64,000 nucleotides of DNA from JAOPZW01 sp963764585 (GTDB taxonomy: Bacteria > Actinomycetota > Thermoleophilia > Solirubrobacterales > Solirubrobacteraceae), in NCBI GenBank assembly GCA_963764585.1, contig CAVXTB010000003.1, positions 124,001 to 188,000 on the forward strand. Reading direction: 5' to 3'. Positions 31,284 to 39,183 of the stretch are shown here, one piece after another. The notes under the pieces were generated by a model, which did not search any database, was not told where the DNA came from, and saw only the letters and a program-made list of their open reading frames with translations. Each line of letters starts with the position of its first letter. Position 1 is the stretch's first letter. The translations under genes and the position numbers were made by a program.

Positions 31284-32659
31284 ACCAGCGCGCCGCACCG
31301 CACGTCGCCGGCCGAAGCGGCGCGCGCGGCCCGGGCGGCGGGCGAGCCGAGCGTGGCCAGGCGGCGATGCTCCTGCTCGGGCTGCTGCTCGCGGTCGTGC
31401 TCGGCGCCGTCGTGCTCGGCGGCATCGCGCGCGGCGTCGGCGCGCGCGGCGACCTGCAGCGCGCGGCCGACCTCGCCGCCCTCGCGGCCGCCCGCGCGAT
31501 GCACGACGCCTACCCGCGCGTCTTCGAGCCGGCCGAGCTCGGCGGCGCGGCCAACGCGCGTCATCTCGAGCGCGCCGAGTACCTCGCGCTCGGCACGCGC
31601 GCGGCGCAGACCACCGCGTCACGCAACGGCGCGCACGACGCGCAGATCGCCTTCCCGGGCGGCGGCCTTGCTCCGATCCGCGTCCGCGTCATCGTCCGCG
31701 ACGCGATCGCGGTCGGCGACCGTGCGGAGGTGCGCAACACCGCGACCGCCGAGGCCGAGCTCGCGCCGCCGGGCGCCTTCCCCGGGGGCGCGGCCGGCGC
31801 GGGGGAGTACCGCGGTCCCTTCGCCTACCGCCAGGGCAAGCCGATGCGTCCCGACGTCGCGCTCGCCTTCGACCGGATGGCGGCCGCCGCCCGCGCCGAC
31901 GGCGTCGCGCTGGTCATCACCTCCGCCTTCCGCAGCGACGCCGAGCAGGCCGTCCTGTTCGCCCAGCACCCCGACCCGAAGTGGGTGGCGCGGCCGGGCG
32001 AGTCGCTGCACCGCCTGGGCACCGAGCTCGACCTCGGTCCGCCCGACGCGTACGCCTGGCTGGCCGGGCACGCCGAGCACTTCCACTTCGCCCAGCGCTA
32101 TCCGTGGGAGCCGTGGCATTACGGCTACACGCTGAACGCGGGCTCGTCGTCGGTGGGCTACAGCTCGGGCGGGCAGGGCGGCGCGCGCGACGGCGACGGC
32201 GCGCAGTCCGGCACGCTGCCCGAGTTCGTGCCCGCCCGCTTCGCGCCGGCGATCGCCCGCGCCGCCCAGCGATGGAGCGTCTCGGGCGCGCTGCTGGCCG
32301 CGCAGCTCTACGAGGAGTCGCACTTCAACCCGTTCGCGCGCTCGGATGCCGGCGCGCAGGGCATCGCGCAGTTCATGCCGGGCACCGCCGCCGCGTACGG
32401 CCTGGCCGATCCGTTCGACGCCCAGCGCGCGATCGACGCGCAGGCGCACCTCATGCGCGACCTGCTGCGCGCGTTCGGGGCGGTCCCGCTGGCGCTGGCC
32501 GCCTACAACGCCGGCCCGCAGCCCGTCCGGGCCTGCGGCTGCATCCCACCGATCCCGGAGACCCAGGCCTACGTCGCCGACATCCTCGGCCTGCTCCACG
32601 GCGCCGGCGACCCGCTGGGCGACGGCGCCGGGAGGCTGGAGGTGCGGCTCGTGCGATGA
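31280..32659 (+). CDS. TadG-like anchor fused to VanY peptidase and lytic transglycosylase (459 aa)
   Basis: Residues about 25-110 form a TadG/TadE-like region: ERGQAAMLLLGLLLAVVLGA is the membrane helix, followed by RAADLAALAAARAMHDAYP. Residues about 185-290 form a VanY/D-Ala-D-Ala carboxypeptidase: AFRSDAEQAVLFAQHPD, ESLHRLGTELDLG and EPWHYGY supply the zinc-site His/Asp. Residues about 310-440 are a soluble lytic transglycosylase: LYEESHFNPFARS (catalytic Glu), GAQGIAQFMPGTA and LAAYNAGPQPVRA. Cuts both peptide and glycan of the wall, presumably to let a Tad-like structure pass. Last gene of the cluster. Confidence 0.85.
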   Translation: MNQRAAPHVAGRSGARGPGGGRAERGQAAMLLLGLLLAVVLGAVVLGGIARGVGARGDLQRAADLAALAAARAMHDAYPRVFEPAELGGAANARHLERAEYLALGTRAAQTTASRNGAHDAQIAFPGGGLAPIRVRVIVRDAIAVGDRAEVRNTATAEAELAPPGAFPGGAAGAGEYRGPFAYRQGKPMRPDVALAFDRMAAAARADGVALVITSAFRSDAEQAVLFAQHPDPKWVARPGESLHRLGTELDLGPPDAYAWLAGHAEHFHFAQRYPWEPWHYGYTLNAGSSSVGYSSGGQGGARDGDGAQSGTLPEFVPARFAPAIARAAQRWSVSGALLAAQLYEESHFNPFARSDAGAQGIAQFMPGTAAAYGLADPFDAQRAIDAQAHLMRDLLRAFGAVPLALAAYNAGPQPVRACGCIPPIPETQAYVADILGLLHGAGDPLGDGAGRLEVRLVR

Positions 32660-32737
32660 GCCGGCGCGCCCAGGGCACGCTCGGTGGCGAACGGGCGCGG
32701 CTGGTGGACTGAGCTGGGTGCGGGAGTCGGCGTGCGG

Positions 32738-33880
32738 TCAGGCCGCCACGGGCGTCGTGCTGACCCCGATCTCCTCGCGCACGCGCGCCGCGGCGCGCGA
32801 CAGCGCCTTGAGCTTCTCGAATGCGCAGAAGCGCGGCAGCGCCTTCAGGCCGCAGTCGGTCGACAGGTAGACGCGCTCCGGCTCGATGTGCTCGAGGACC
32901 TTGTGGATCCGCTCGACGATCTCGTCGTCGGACTCGATGTACAGGCTGCGGATATCGACGACGCCGACCTGCACCTCGCGGTCCTTGGGGATGACCTCGA
33001 GCGCCTTGACGTCGACCATGTCGCGCAGCGCGAAGTCGAGCGCGTGCTGCTCGACGTCGACGGCCATCCAGCGCTCGAGCACGCGGGGGAGGGCGTCCTC
33101 CACGGCGCGGAAGGTGTTGCCGTAGCCGGCGCCGAGGCAGCAGTGCCAGGCGATCTTGGCGTCGACGCCGTCGATCCAGGCGTTGAGGACGTCGATGACC
33201 CAATCGCTCTTGTCGTCGAGGGCGAGCATCCAGGCGCCCAGGTCCTCGATCTGGATGAACTCCGCGCCGCGCGCGGCGAGCTCCTTGAGGTCGGCGTTGA
33301 AGATCGGCACGAGGTCCTCGGCGAGCTGGCGGGCCTCGGTGTACTTCGATCCCGGCGCGTTGAAGTCGACGTGGTAGGTCAGGTTCGGCGGCCCCGCGCC
33401 GACCGACACCTTCAGCGGCTTGTCGGTGAGCTGGCGGGCGACCTCGTACATCTCGGCCAGGCGGCCCGGGATCCCGCGCGACACCGGCTCGGTCACCGCC
33501 GTGCCGCCCCAGTTGTGCATCCACGCGGCCTGGCTGAGGTCGCCGTCCTCGCTCTCCTCGATCTGGCGGGCGAGCGGGTTGGGCAGCTTCGCCTTCGTGA
33601 AGCCGCCGAGGCGCTCGTACCAGTACCAGACGAACGAGCCGATGCCCCCGCCGTACTCGTCGAAGTGCATCTGCCCGTCGGTCACGATGTCCAGGCCCGC
33701 GAGCTCCTGGTCCTTGATGCACGCGGTCGTGGCGTCCCAGTAGGCGTGCCAGTTCTGCTCGAGCTTCCACCACTCGAGCAGGTCCTCGCCCGCGAGGTTG
33801 TACTGCTGGTACCACCTGGGCTTCGGGTAGGAGCCGATCATCGTCGTCGGCAGGATCGTCTCCGTGACCTTCGTCGGCAT
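32738..33880 (-). CDS. MetE C-terminal-like methyltransferase (cobalamin-independent methionine synthase family, 380 aa)
   Basis: TIM-barrel protein of the MetE/UROD superfamily. MIGSYPKPRWYQQYN at the N-terminus and IVTDGQMHFDEYGG correspond to the core-type methionine synthase. Zinc-site candidates lie in IAWHCCLGAGYGN and LSTDCGLKALPRFCAF (His, Cys, Cys). It lacks the N-terminal half of full MetE. GGAGGAG at 33888-33894 precedes the ATG. Neighbouring catabolic enzymes suggest demethylation of a substrate rather than methionine synthesis; this is inferred. Confidence 0.83.
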   Translation of the reverse strand: MPTKVTETILPTTMIGSYPKPRWYQQYNLAGEDLLEWWKLEQNWHAYWDATTACIKDQELAGLDIVTDGQMHFDEYGGGIGSFVWYWYERLGGFTKAKLPNPLARQIEESEDGDLSQAAWMHNWGGTAVTEPVSRGIPGRLAEMYEVARQLTDKPLKVSVGAGPPNLTYHVDFNAPGSKYTEARQLAEDLVPIFNADLKELAARGAEFIQIEDLGAWMLALDDKSDWVIDVLNAWIDGVDAKIAWHCCLGAGYGNTFRAVEDALPRVLERWMAVDVEQHALDFALRDMVDVKALEVIPKDREVQVGVVDIRSLYIESDDEIVERIHKVLEHIEPERVYLSTDCGLKALPRFCAFEKLKALSRAAARVREEIGVSTTPVAA

Positions 33881-33972
33881 GCGCGCTCTCCTCCTTCGGG
33901 GGACACACGCACGCTACGGCGAAGCGCCGAAGCGCGCCGGGTTGCGCACACCGGGTGCGACCAAAATGTCCC

Positions 33973-34767
33973 TCAGTACATGGCCACACCGGCCGACACG
34001 TTGAGGTCCTCGCCCGTGATCGAGGCGGCCGCCGGCGAGGCGAGGAACAGCGCGCACGCGGCCACGTCCTCGGGAGGTGTCAGGCCGCCCAGGGGCGACG
34101 ACGACGTGAAGCGCGCCCGCGCCTCGTCGGGCGTCAGGTCGAGCGCCCGCGCCTGCGCCGCGATGACGCGCTCGATCCGCGGGCCGGCGACGTAGCCCGG
34201 GGAGATGAGGTTCACGCGGATCCCGTGCTCGCCGGTCTCCCAGGCGAGCGTGCGCACGAGCCCGACGAGCCCGAGCTTGCTCGTCGTGTAGGGCGTGCGC
34301 CCGTGCAGCGGCCGCTTGCCGCTCACCGAGCCGATGACGACGATCGCGCCGCTGCGGCGCGCGATCATCGCCGGCAGCAGCGCGCGGCAGCACAGGAAGG
34401 TGCCGGTCACGTTGACGCTCAGCGTCTGCTCCCATTCCCGCGGCGAGATCTCCCACAGCGGCGCGGTCGGGCCGGCGATCCCGCTGTTGCACACGAGCAC
34501 GTCGACCTTGCCGAGCTCGTCGAGCACGGACCGCGCCATCGCCTCGACCTGCGCGGGCTCGCACACGTCCGCCGGCGCGACGAGCGCGCGCCGGCCCCGC
34601 TGCTCGACGAGCTCGCAGGTGCCCTCCAGCGCCGCGACGTCGCGGCCGATCGCCGCGATCGCCGCCCCCGCGTCGGCGAAGGCCAGCGCGATGTGGCGCC
34701 CGATCCCCTTGCCCGCTCCGGTCACCGCGACGACCGCGCCGTCGAGCGGCCCCGGCGCCTCAGTCAT
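33973..34767 (-). CDS. SDR-family NAD(P)-dependent oxidoreductase (264 aa)
   Basis: Classical short-chain dehydrogenase. Cofactor motif VAVTGAGKGIGRHIA (TGxxxGxG), NNAG-equivalent VCNSGIAGP, catalytic Ser in VIGSVSGKR and YTTSK (Tyr-x3-Lys), then SPGYVAGP. 8 bp overlap with the upstream cyclase gene shows an operon. Substrate unknown; probably a hydroxyacid or sugar acid in the same pathway. Confidence 0.9.
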   Translation of the reverse strand: MTEAPGPLDGAVVAVTGAGKGIGRHIALAFADAGAAIAAIGRDVAALEGTCELVEQRGRRALVAPADVCEPAQVEAMARSVLDELGKVDVLVCNSGIAGPTAPLWEISPREWEQTLSVNVTGTFLCCRALLPAMIARRSGAIVVIGSVSGKRPLHGRTPYTTSKLGLVGLVRTLAWETGEHGIRVNLISPGYVAGPRIERVIAAQARALDLTPDEARARFTSSSPLGGLTPPEDVAACALFLASPAAASITGEDLNVSAGVAMY

Positions 34768-35452
34768 CGAGCATCGCCACCGCGCGCACCGGCGAGCCGT
34801 GCCCGTCGCGGATCCGCAGCGGGAAGCCGAAGAACGTGAACCGCCGGCCGACGACCTGCGCGAGGTTCGCGAGGTTCTCGTAGTGCGTGATGCCGTGCTC
34901 GCGGCAGAACAGGTGCACGGGATAGACCCGGTCGGCCGGGTTGTCCGGGCTCGGCGAGTCGACGCCGAAGATCTTGACCTGGCGCTCGCCCAGCCAGTCG
35001 GCGGCCGACTGGTCCAGGCCCGGGTACTGGGACGTGTACGCGCGCGTGCCGCCGAAGCGCTCGGCGGCGCCGGTGCGCAGCAGCAGCACGTCGCCGGCCC
35101 GCAGCTCGGTGCCCGCGTCGGCCAGCGCGCGCTCCAGCCGCGCCGCGTCGCAGTACTCGCGCGGCGGCACGTCGGAGAGGTCCAGGCAGGTCCCCTCGCC
35201 CCAGAAGGTGTCGAGCGGCATCGCATCGATGTGCGGCGCGTCGGCCCGCGGGTCCAGGTGGCTCAGCGCGTCGACGTGGGTGGGCCCGTGGTCGCACAGC
35301 ATGAGGCCGAGGCTCTGGTAGGAGAAGTCGCTGTCGAACAGCGGCGCCGTGTCCTCGTGCGAGTGGTGCTGCCAGATGACGGTCTTCAGGTGGCCCGCGT
35401 AGACGGGCATGCCCTGGTAGATCTCCTGCGACAGGTCGACGAGGCGGGGCAT
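34760..35452 (-). CDS. Cyclase/kynurenine-formamidase-like hydrolase (230 aa)
   Basis: Metal-dependent hydrolase of the cyclase (PF04199) family. The signature is CDHGPTHVDALSHLDP (H-G-T-H-x-D metal site), with start MPRLVDLSQEIYQGMPVYAG and GDVLLLRTGAAERFGG typical of the fold. Members hydrolyse N-formylkynurenine, isatin or lactone-like substrates; which applies here cannot be told. TAAGGT 6 nt upstream of the ATG indicates a leaderless transcript for the cyclase-SDR operon. Confidence 0.88.
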   Translation of the reverse strand: MPRLVDLSQEIYQGMPVYAGHLKTVIWQHHSHEDTAPLFDSDFSYQSLGLMLCDHGPTHVDALSHLDPRADAPHIDAMPLDTFWGEGTCLDLSDVPPREYCDAARLERALADAGTELRAGDVLLLRTGAAERFGGTRAYTSQYPGLDQSAADWLGERQVKIFGVDSPSPDNPADRVYPVHLFCREHGITHYENLANLAQVVGRRFTFFGFPLRIRDGHGSPVRAVAMLDD

Positions 35453-35458
35453 GGGCGC

Positions 35459-35464
35459 ACCTTA
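35459..35464 (-). promoter_or_regulatory. Leaderless -10 element TAAGGT
   Basis: TAAGGT on the minus strand, 6 nt before the cyclase ATG at 35452. Divergent from the sensor-kinase promoter about 75 bp away. Confidence 0.5.
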
Positions 35465-35537
35465 GGCACGCGCGCCATCGGCGCCGCGTTTCGGTCACGG
35501 ACCGCGACCGCATCGCCGGCCGTACCCGCGGCTCGCA

Positions 35538-35543
35538 TACGCT
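35538..35543 (+). promoter_or_regulatory. Leaderless -10 element TACGCT
   Basis: TACGCT ends 7 nt before the GTG of the sensor kinase at 35551, with no ribosome site between. Confidence 0.45.
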
Positions 35544-35550
35544 TCGCCAC

Positions 35551-36732
35551 GTGTCGGTCCTGGACCCCGTCGCCTCCGACTTGAAGTCACGGCCCGAGGT
35601 GCGCGCGATGCTCACGGTCAGTCGCGCCGTCCTGCACGGTGGGCCCCTGTCGACGATCCTCGACGAGATCGCCACGGAGGCGACGCGCGTCGTCCCCGGC
35701 GCCGACCGCTCGAGCATCATCCTCATCGAGGGCTCCGAGCACCGCTTCCGCCTGGCCGGCAGCCACGGGCTCAGCGATCGCTACGCCAAGCTGATGACCA
35801 CGGGCGAGGCCAAGCTGCGCCCCGGCGAGGGCCCGTCAGGGCTGGCGTACGTCAGCGGCGAGCCGGTGGTGATCAGCGACCTCGACACCGACCCGCGGAT
35901 CGCCTCCTGGGCGTGGCGCGACATCGCCCGCGAGGAGGGCTACCGCGCGATCGCCTCGATGCCGCTGATCCCCGACCGCACCGTCGTCGGGACGCTGAAC
36001 CTCTACCGGACGGATCCCGGCGACTGGCCCGACGAGCAGGTCCACCTCCTGCGCTTCTTCGCCGAGCATGCGGCCAGCGCGGTGCGCACCGCCCAGCTTC
36101 TCGACCAGCGCGGCAAGCAGGTCGTCGCGCTGCGCCGCCTCGTCCGCGCGCTGCGCGAGCAGACCCACGAGCACGCCAACCGCCTGCACGCGGTCAGCGG
36201 CCTGCTCGCGCTCGACGAGGTCGAGGAGGCCAAGGAGTTCCTGCACGTGCTCGAGAGCACGCAGGCCGCGATCCGCGAGGCGCTCGACACGCGCATCCAG
36301 GTGCCGACCCTTGCCGGGCTCGTCCTGGCCGAGACGGTCGTCGCCGCGCAGCGCGGGATCACGCTGGCGATCGACGAGTCGAGCAGCCTGCGCCAGCTGC
36401 CGCCGATGCTCAGCGACACCCAGGCCGTGACGATCGTCGGCAACCTTCTCGACAACGCGTTCGACGCCGTCGCGAACATGACGCCGGAGCGCCGTCAGGT
36501 GCGCCTGCGCATCGACGACGACGGCGGAAGGACCGTGATCGAGGTGAGCGACCGGGGGGAGGGTCTTCCCCCCGGCGAGCTCGCGCTGTTCGATCGGGGC
36601 GTGAGCACGAAGGCGGGCCATCGCGGGCTCGGCCTCGCGCTCGTGCGCGAGGCGGTCACCGCCGCGATGGGCACCGTCGAGGTCAGCCGGCGCGCCGAGG
36701 GCACGACCTTCCTGGTGACGATCCATGGCTGA
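35551..36732 (+). CDS. GAF-domain sensor histidine kinase (CitA/DcuS-type core, 393 aa)
   Basis: N-terminal GAF domain (about residues 20-185: RSSIILIEGSEHRFRLAGSH, LGEGPSGLAYVSGEP-like region, SMPLIPDRTVVGTLNLYR). Kinase core: LREQTHEHANRLHAVSGLL carries the His phosphoacceptor in the SpoOB/citrate-type H-x-x-N-x-L-H context, then NLLDNAFDAV (N box), IEVSDRGEGLPP and HRGLGLALVREAV. No membrane segments, so it senses a cytoplasmic ligand. Overlaps its response regulator by 8 bp. Probably controls the surrounding catabolic genes. Confidence 0.9.
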   Translation: MSVLDPVASDLKSRPEVRAMLTVSRAVLHGGPLSTILDEIATEATRVVPGADRSSIILIEGSEHRFRLAGSHGLSDRYAKLMTTGEAKLRPGEGPSGLAYVSGEPVVISDLDTDPRIASWAWRDIAREEGYRAIASMPLIPDRTVVGTLNLYRTDPGDWPDEQVHLLRFFAEHAASAVRTAQLLDQRGKQVVALRRLVRALREQTHEHANRLHAVSGLLALDEVEEAKEFLHVLESTQAAIREALDTRIQVPTLAGLVLAETVVAAQRGITLAIDESSSLRQLPPMLSDTQAVTIVGNLLDNAFDAVANMTPERRQVRLRIDDDGGRTVIEVSDRGEGLPPGELALFDRGVSTKAGHRGLGLALVREAVTAAMGTVEVSRRAEGTTFLVTIHG

Positions 36733-37405
36733 CTGGCGCGTGCTCGTCGTCGAGGACGACCGCGTCGTCGCGCGGCTGCACTGCCGCTTCATCGCTCGCG
36801 TCCCCGGCTTCTGCGCGGTCGGCGCGGCGGCGACGGCGGCGCAGGCGGAGGAGATGATCCAGACGCTGCACCCCGATCTGCTGCTGCTCGACATCGGGCT
36901 TCCGGGCGAGAGCGGGATCGCACTGCTGCGGCGGCTGCGCGCCGCCGGCGACCCCGTCGAGGTCATCGTCGTCACCGCCGCGACGGCGACGGAGACGGTC
37001 CGAGCCACCGTGCACCTCGGGGCGGTCGACTACCTCGTCAAGCCGTTCGACCAGGAGCGGCTGCGCAAGTCGCTCGGCCTCTTCCAGCGGCGGATGGGCC
37101 GCCTGGCCGGGGCGCAGCTCGCCCAGGCCGAGGTCGACCGGATCTGCTCCGACGGCCCGAACGCCTTCCGCTGGCTGCCGCGCGATCTGTCCGGCCCGCG
37201 GTTGGACGAGATCCGGGCGATCCTCTCGCGGACGTCGCGGCCGGCGACCGCCGACGCGGTCGCCGCGGAGGCCGGCGTGGCGCGGGTCACCGCCCGGCGC
37301 TACCTGGAGTACCTGGTCACCATCGGCCAGGCCACGATGCAGCCGGTGGTCGGCGGCCCCGGCCGCCCGCGCAAGACGTACTCCGCCAACCTGCGAGGCG
37401 TGTGA
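36725..37405 (+). CDS. CitB/DcuR-type response regulator (226 aa)
   Basis: Receiver with VLVVEDDRVV, phospho-acceptor D56 in LLLLDIGLPG, Thr in IVVTAATATE and Lys in YLVKPFDQERL. The C-terminal HTH (RPATADAVAAEAGVARVTAR, then RYLEYLVTIGQA) matches the DcuR/CitB family, which pairs with citrate-type kinases like the one directly upstream. hisD-like gene follows with overlapping TGATG. Confidence 0.9.
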   Translation: MADWRVLVVEDDRVVARLHCRFIARVPGFCAVGAAATAAQAEEMIQTLHPDLLLLDIGLPGESGIALLRRLRAAGDPVEVIVVTAATATETVRATVHLGAVDYLVKPFDQERLRKSLGLFQRRMGRLAGAQLAQAEVDRICSDGPNAFRWLPRDLSGPRLDEIRAILSRTSRPATADAVAAEAGVARVTARRYLEYLVTIGQATMQPVVGGPGRPRKTYSANLRGV

Positions 37406-38697
37406 TGCCCGAGTACCTCAAGCGGCCACCGGCGGCGCAGGCCGAGGCGCGCGACGAGGTCAAGCGCACGGTCGAGGAGATGCTCGAGCGCATCCGGCGC
37501 GAGGGCCCCGACGCCATCCGCGACTACTCGCGGCGGCTGGACGACTGGGATCCGCCGTCGTTCCGCGTCGCCGAGGAGGACGTCGCCGAGGCCGCCGACG
37601 CGCTGACGCCCGAGCTGCGCGAGCACATCGCCTTCGCGCAGGACCAGGTCCGGACCTTCGCCCAGCGCCAGCGCGACACGCTTGCGCCGCTCGAGGTCGA
37701 GACGCTCCCGGGCGTCGTGCTCGGCCACCGGCACGTGCCCGTGGCCGCGGTCGGCTCGTACGTTCCCGGCGGGCGCTACCCGATGCTCGCCTCGGCGTTC
37801 ATGACGGTGCTCGTGCCGAAGGTGGCGGGCGTCGAGCGTGTCGTCGCCTGCGCTCCGCCGTGGCAGGGCAAGGGCATCCACCCGGCGATGCTGCACTCGA
37901 TGTCCACCTCGGGCGCCGACGAGATCGTCTGCCTCGGCGGCGTCCAGGCGCTCGCCGCACTCGCGCTCGGCCTCGACGACCTGCCCCCGGTGGACATGAT
38001 CGTCGGCGCCGGCAACGCCTACGTGGCCGAGGCCAAGCGCCAGCTGTTCGGCGAGGTCGGCATCGACCTGCTCGCGGGCCCGACCGAGATCCTCGTCATC
38101 GCCGACGGCTGTGCCGACCCCGAGCTGGTCGCCGCCGACCTCCTCGGCCAGGCCGAGCACGGCCCGACCTCGCCGGGCGTGCTGATCTCGACGTCGAAGG
38201 AGCTCGCCGAGCGGACGCTGCGCGAGATCGACCGGCTGCTCGAGACCTGGCCGACCGCCGAGGTCGCCGGCAAGGCGTGGCGCGACTTCGGCACCGCCGT
38301 GGTCGTCGCGGACCGCGAGGAGGCGATCGCCCTGGCCGACGAGTTCGCGCCCGAGCACCTCGAGGTCCATGCCCGCGAGGGCGAGCTCGACGCCTACCTC
38401 ACCGGCCTGCACAACTACGGCTCGCTGTTCCTCGGCCACGAGGCCACCGTCACCTACGGCGACAAGGCCGTGGGGACCAACCACGTCCTGCCGACGAACC
38501 GTGCGGCCCGCTACACCGGCGGCCTGTGGGTGGGCAAGTTCCTGAAGACCATCACCTACCAGCGCCTGACCGAGGAGGGCACGCGCCGCATCGCCCCGGC
38601 CGCCGCCGCGATCGCCGAGGCCGAGATGTTCGCGGGGCACGCGATCACGGCGCACATGCGGCTGGAGCGGGCCGGGGTGGGGTCGGGGGCGTCCTGA
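37405..38697 (+). CDS. Histidinol dehydrogenase-family oxidoreductase (HpsN-like, 430 aa)
   Basis: Zinc- and NAD-dependent dehydrogenase of the HisD superfamily: YVPGGRYPMLASAFMTVLVP, MIVGAGNAYVAEAKRQLFG, DLLAGPTEILVIADG, LLGQAEHGPTSPGVL and EHLEVHA. The segment TNRAARYTGGLWVGKFLKTI is more like the sulfopropanediol dehydrogenase (HpsN) branch than biosynthetic HisD, and no his genes adjoin. It follows a two-component system, suggesting inducible catabolism of a small diol or sulfonate. GTG at 37402 is an alternative start. Confidence 0.82.
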   Translation: MPEYLKRPPAAQAEARDEVKRTVEEMLERIRREGPDAIRDYSRRLDDWDPPSFRVAEEDVAEAADALTPELREHIAFAQDQVRTFAQRQRDTLAPLEVETLPGVVLGHRHVPVAAVGSYVPGGRYPMLASAFMTVLVPKVAGVERVVACAPPWQGKGIHPAMLHSMSTSGADEIVCLGGVQALAALALGLDDLPPVDMIVGAGNAYVAEAKRQLFGEVGIDLLAGPTEILVIADGCADPELVAADLLGQAEHGPTSPGVLISTSKELAERTLREIDRLLETWPTAEVAGKAWRDFGTAVVVADREEAIALADEFAPEHLEVHAREGELDAYLTGLHNYGSLFLGHEATVTYGDKAVGTNHVLPTNRAARYTGGLWVGKFLKTITYQRLTEEGTRRIAPAAAAIAEAEMFAGHAITAHMRLERAGVGSGAS

Positions 38698-38774
38698 CGC
38701 GGGTCGTCCGCGCGGCCTCTGCGGCTCGGCGCGGCCGGGCAATGAGGGGAAGGAGTCCGTGGGAGTGCGCGCGT

Positions 38775-38873
38775 GGTCGGTCTGCCGTCGCGCGCACCGC
38801 TCCGCGCGGTCGGTCTGCCGTCGCGCGCGCCGCTCCGCGCGGTCGGTCTGCCGTCGCGCGCGCCGCTCCGCGC
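38775..38873. repeat. Tandem array, 3 x 33 bp
   Basis: Three head-to-tail 33-bp units at 38775-38807, 38808-38840 and 38841-38873. Copies 2 and 3 are identical; copy 1 differs by one base (CACC for CGCC). Each begins GGTCGGTCTGCC and ends TCCGCGC. No spacers, so not CRISPR. Shares unit length and both ends with the array at 41157-41288. Confidence 0.85.
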
Positions 38874-38911
38874 ACGGGCGCGCCGCCCACTGCGCGGGCC
38901 GGCCCGTGTGC

Positions 38912-39034
38912 GTGTTTCGCAACACTTGCGCTCGCCCGACCACGCGCGCGGTTCGTCGAGCGTCGACTTTGTCGCGCTAGAGCCGACAAAGTCGACGTTC
39001 GGTACGCGAACGCGCGAACGTGTTACGGAACACG
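38912..39034. repeat. Intergenic hairpin element, copy 2
   Basis: Bounded by two small hairpins, GTGTT-TCGC-AACAC (38912-38925) and CGTGTT-ACGG-AACACG (39019-39034). Between them lies a perfect 13-bp inverted repeat (38962-38974 with 38984-38996, arm GTCGACTTTGTCG). Organisation resembles copy 1 at 15292-15430. Could be a mobile palindromic repeat, an RNA structure, or an attenuator. Confidence 0.6.
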
Positions 39035-39183
39035 CGCGCGCTTCACCACCACACGCGCTCCCCTGCGCAGACACTGCGCACGGGCACCCGCAAGCGCCCG
39101 GCGCGGGCGGATGGGCCTGACCCCCTCAGTGCCCTGGCCGCGCGGAGCGGAGCGGCGGACGGATCGAACCGCGGCCGCGAGCG

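Larger units (their letters stand above)
38698..39183. other. 486-bp intergenic region with tandem and hairpin repeats
   Basis: Between the HisD-like gene and the LacI gene. No frame with credible protein. It contains a three-copy 33-bp tandem array and a hairpin element (listed separately). The rest is low-complexity GC-rich sequence. Confidence 0.65.

Noticed and set aside
37405..38697. Biosynthetic histidinol dehydrogenase hisD
   Set aside because: No other his genes nearby, it follows a two-component system, and the C-terminal GGLWVGKFLKTI block is like the HpsN branch. Left as HisD-family.
38775..38873. CRISPR array
   Set aside because: Units are contiguous with no spacers and there are no cas genes; it is a simple tandem repeat.
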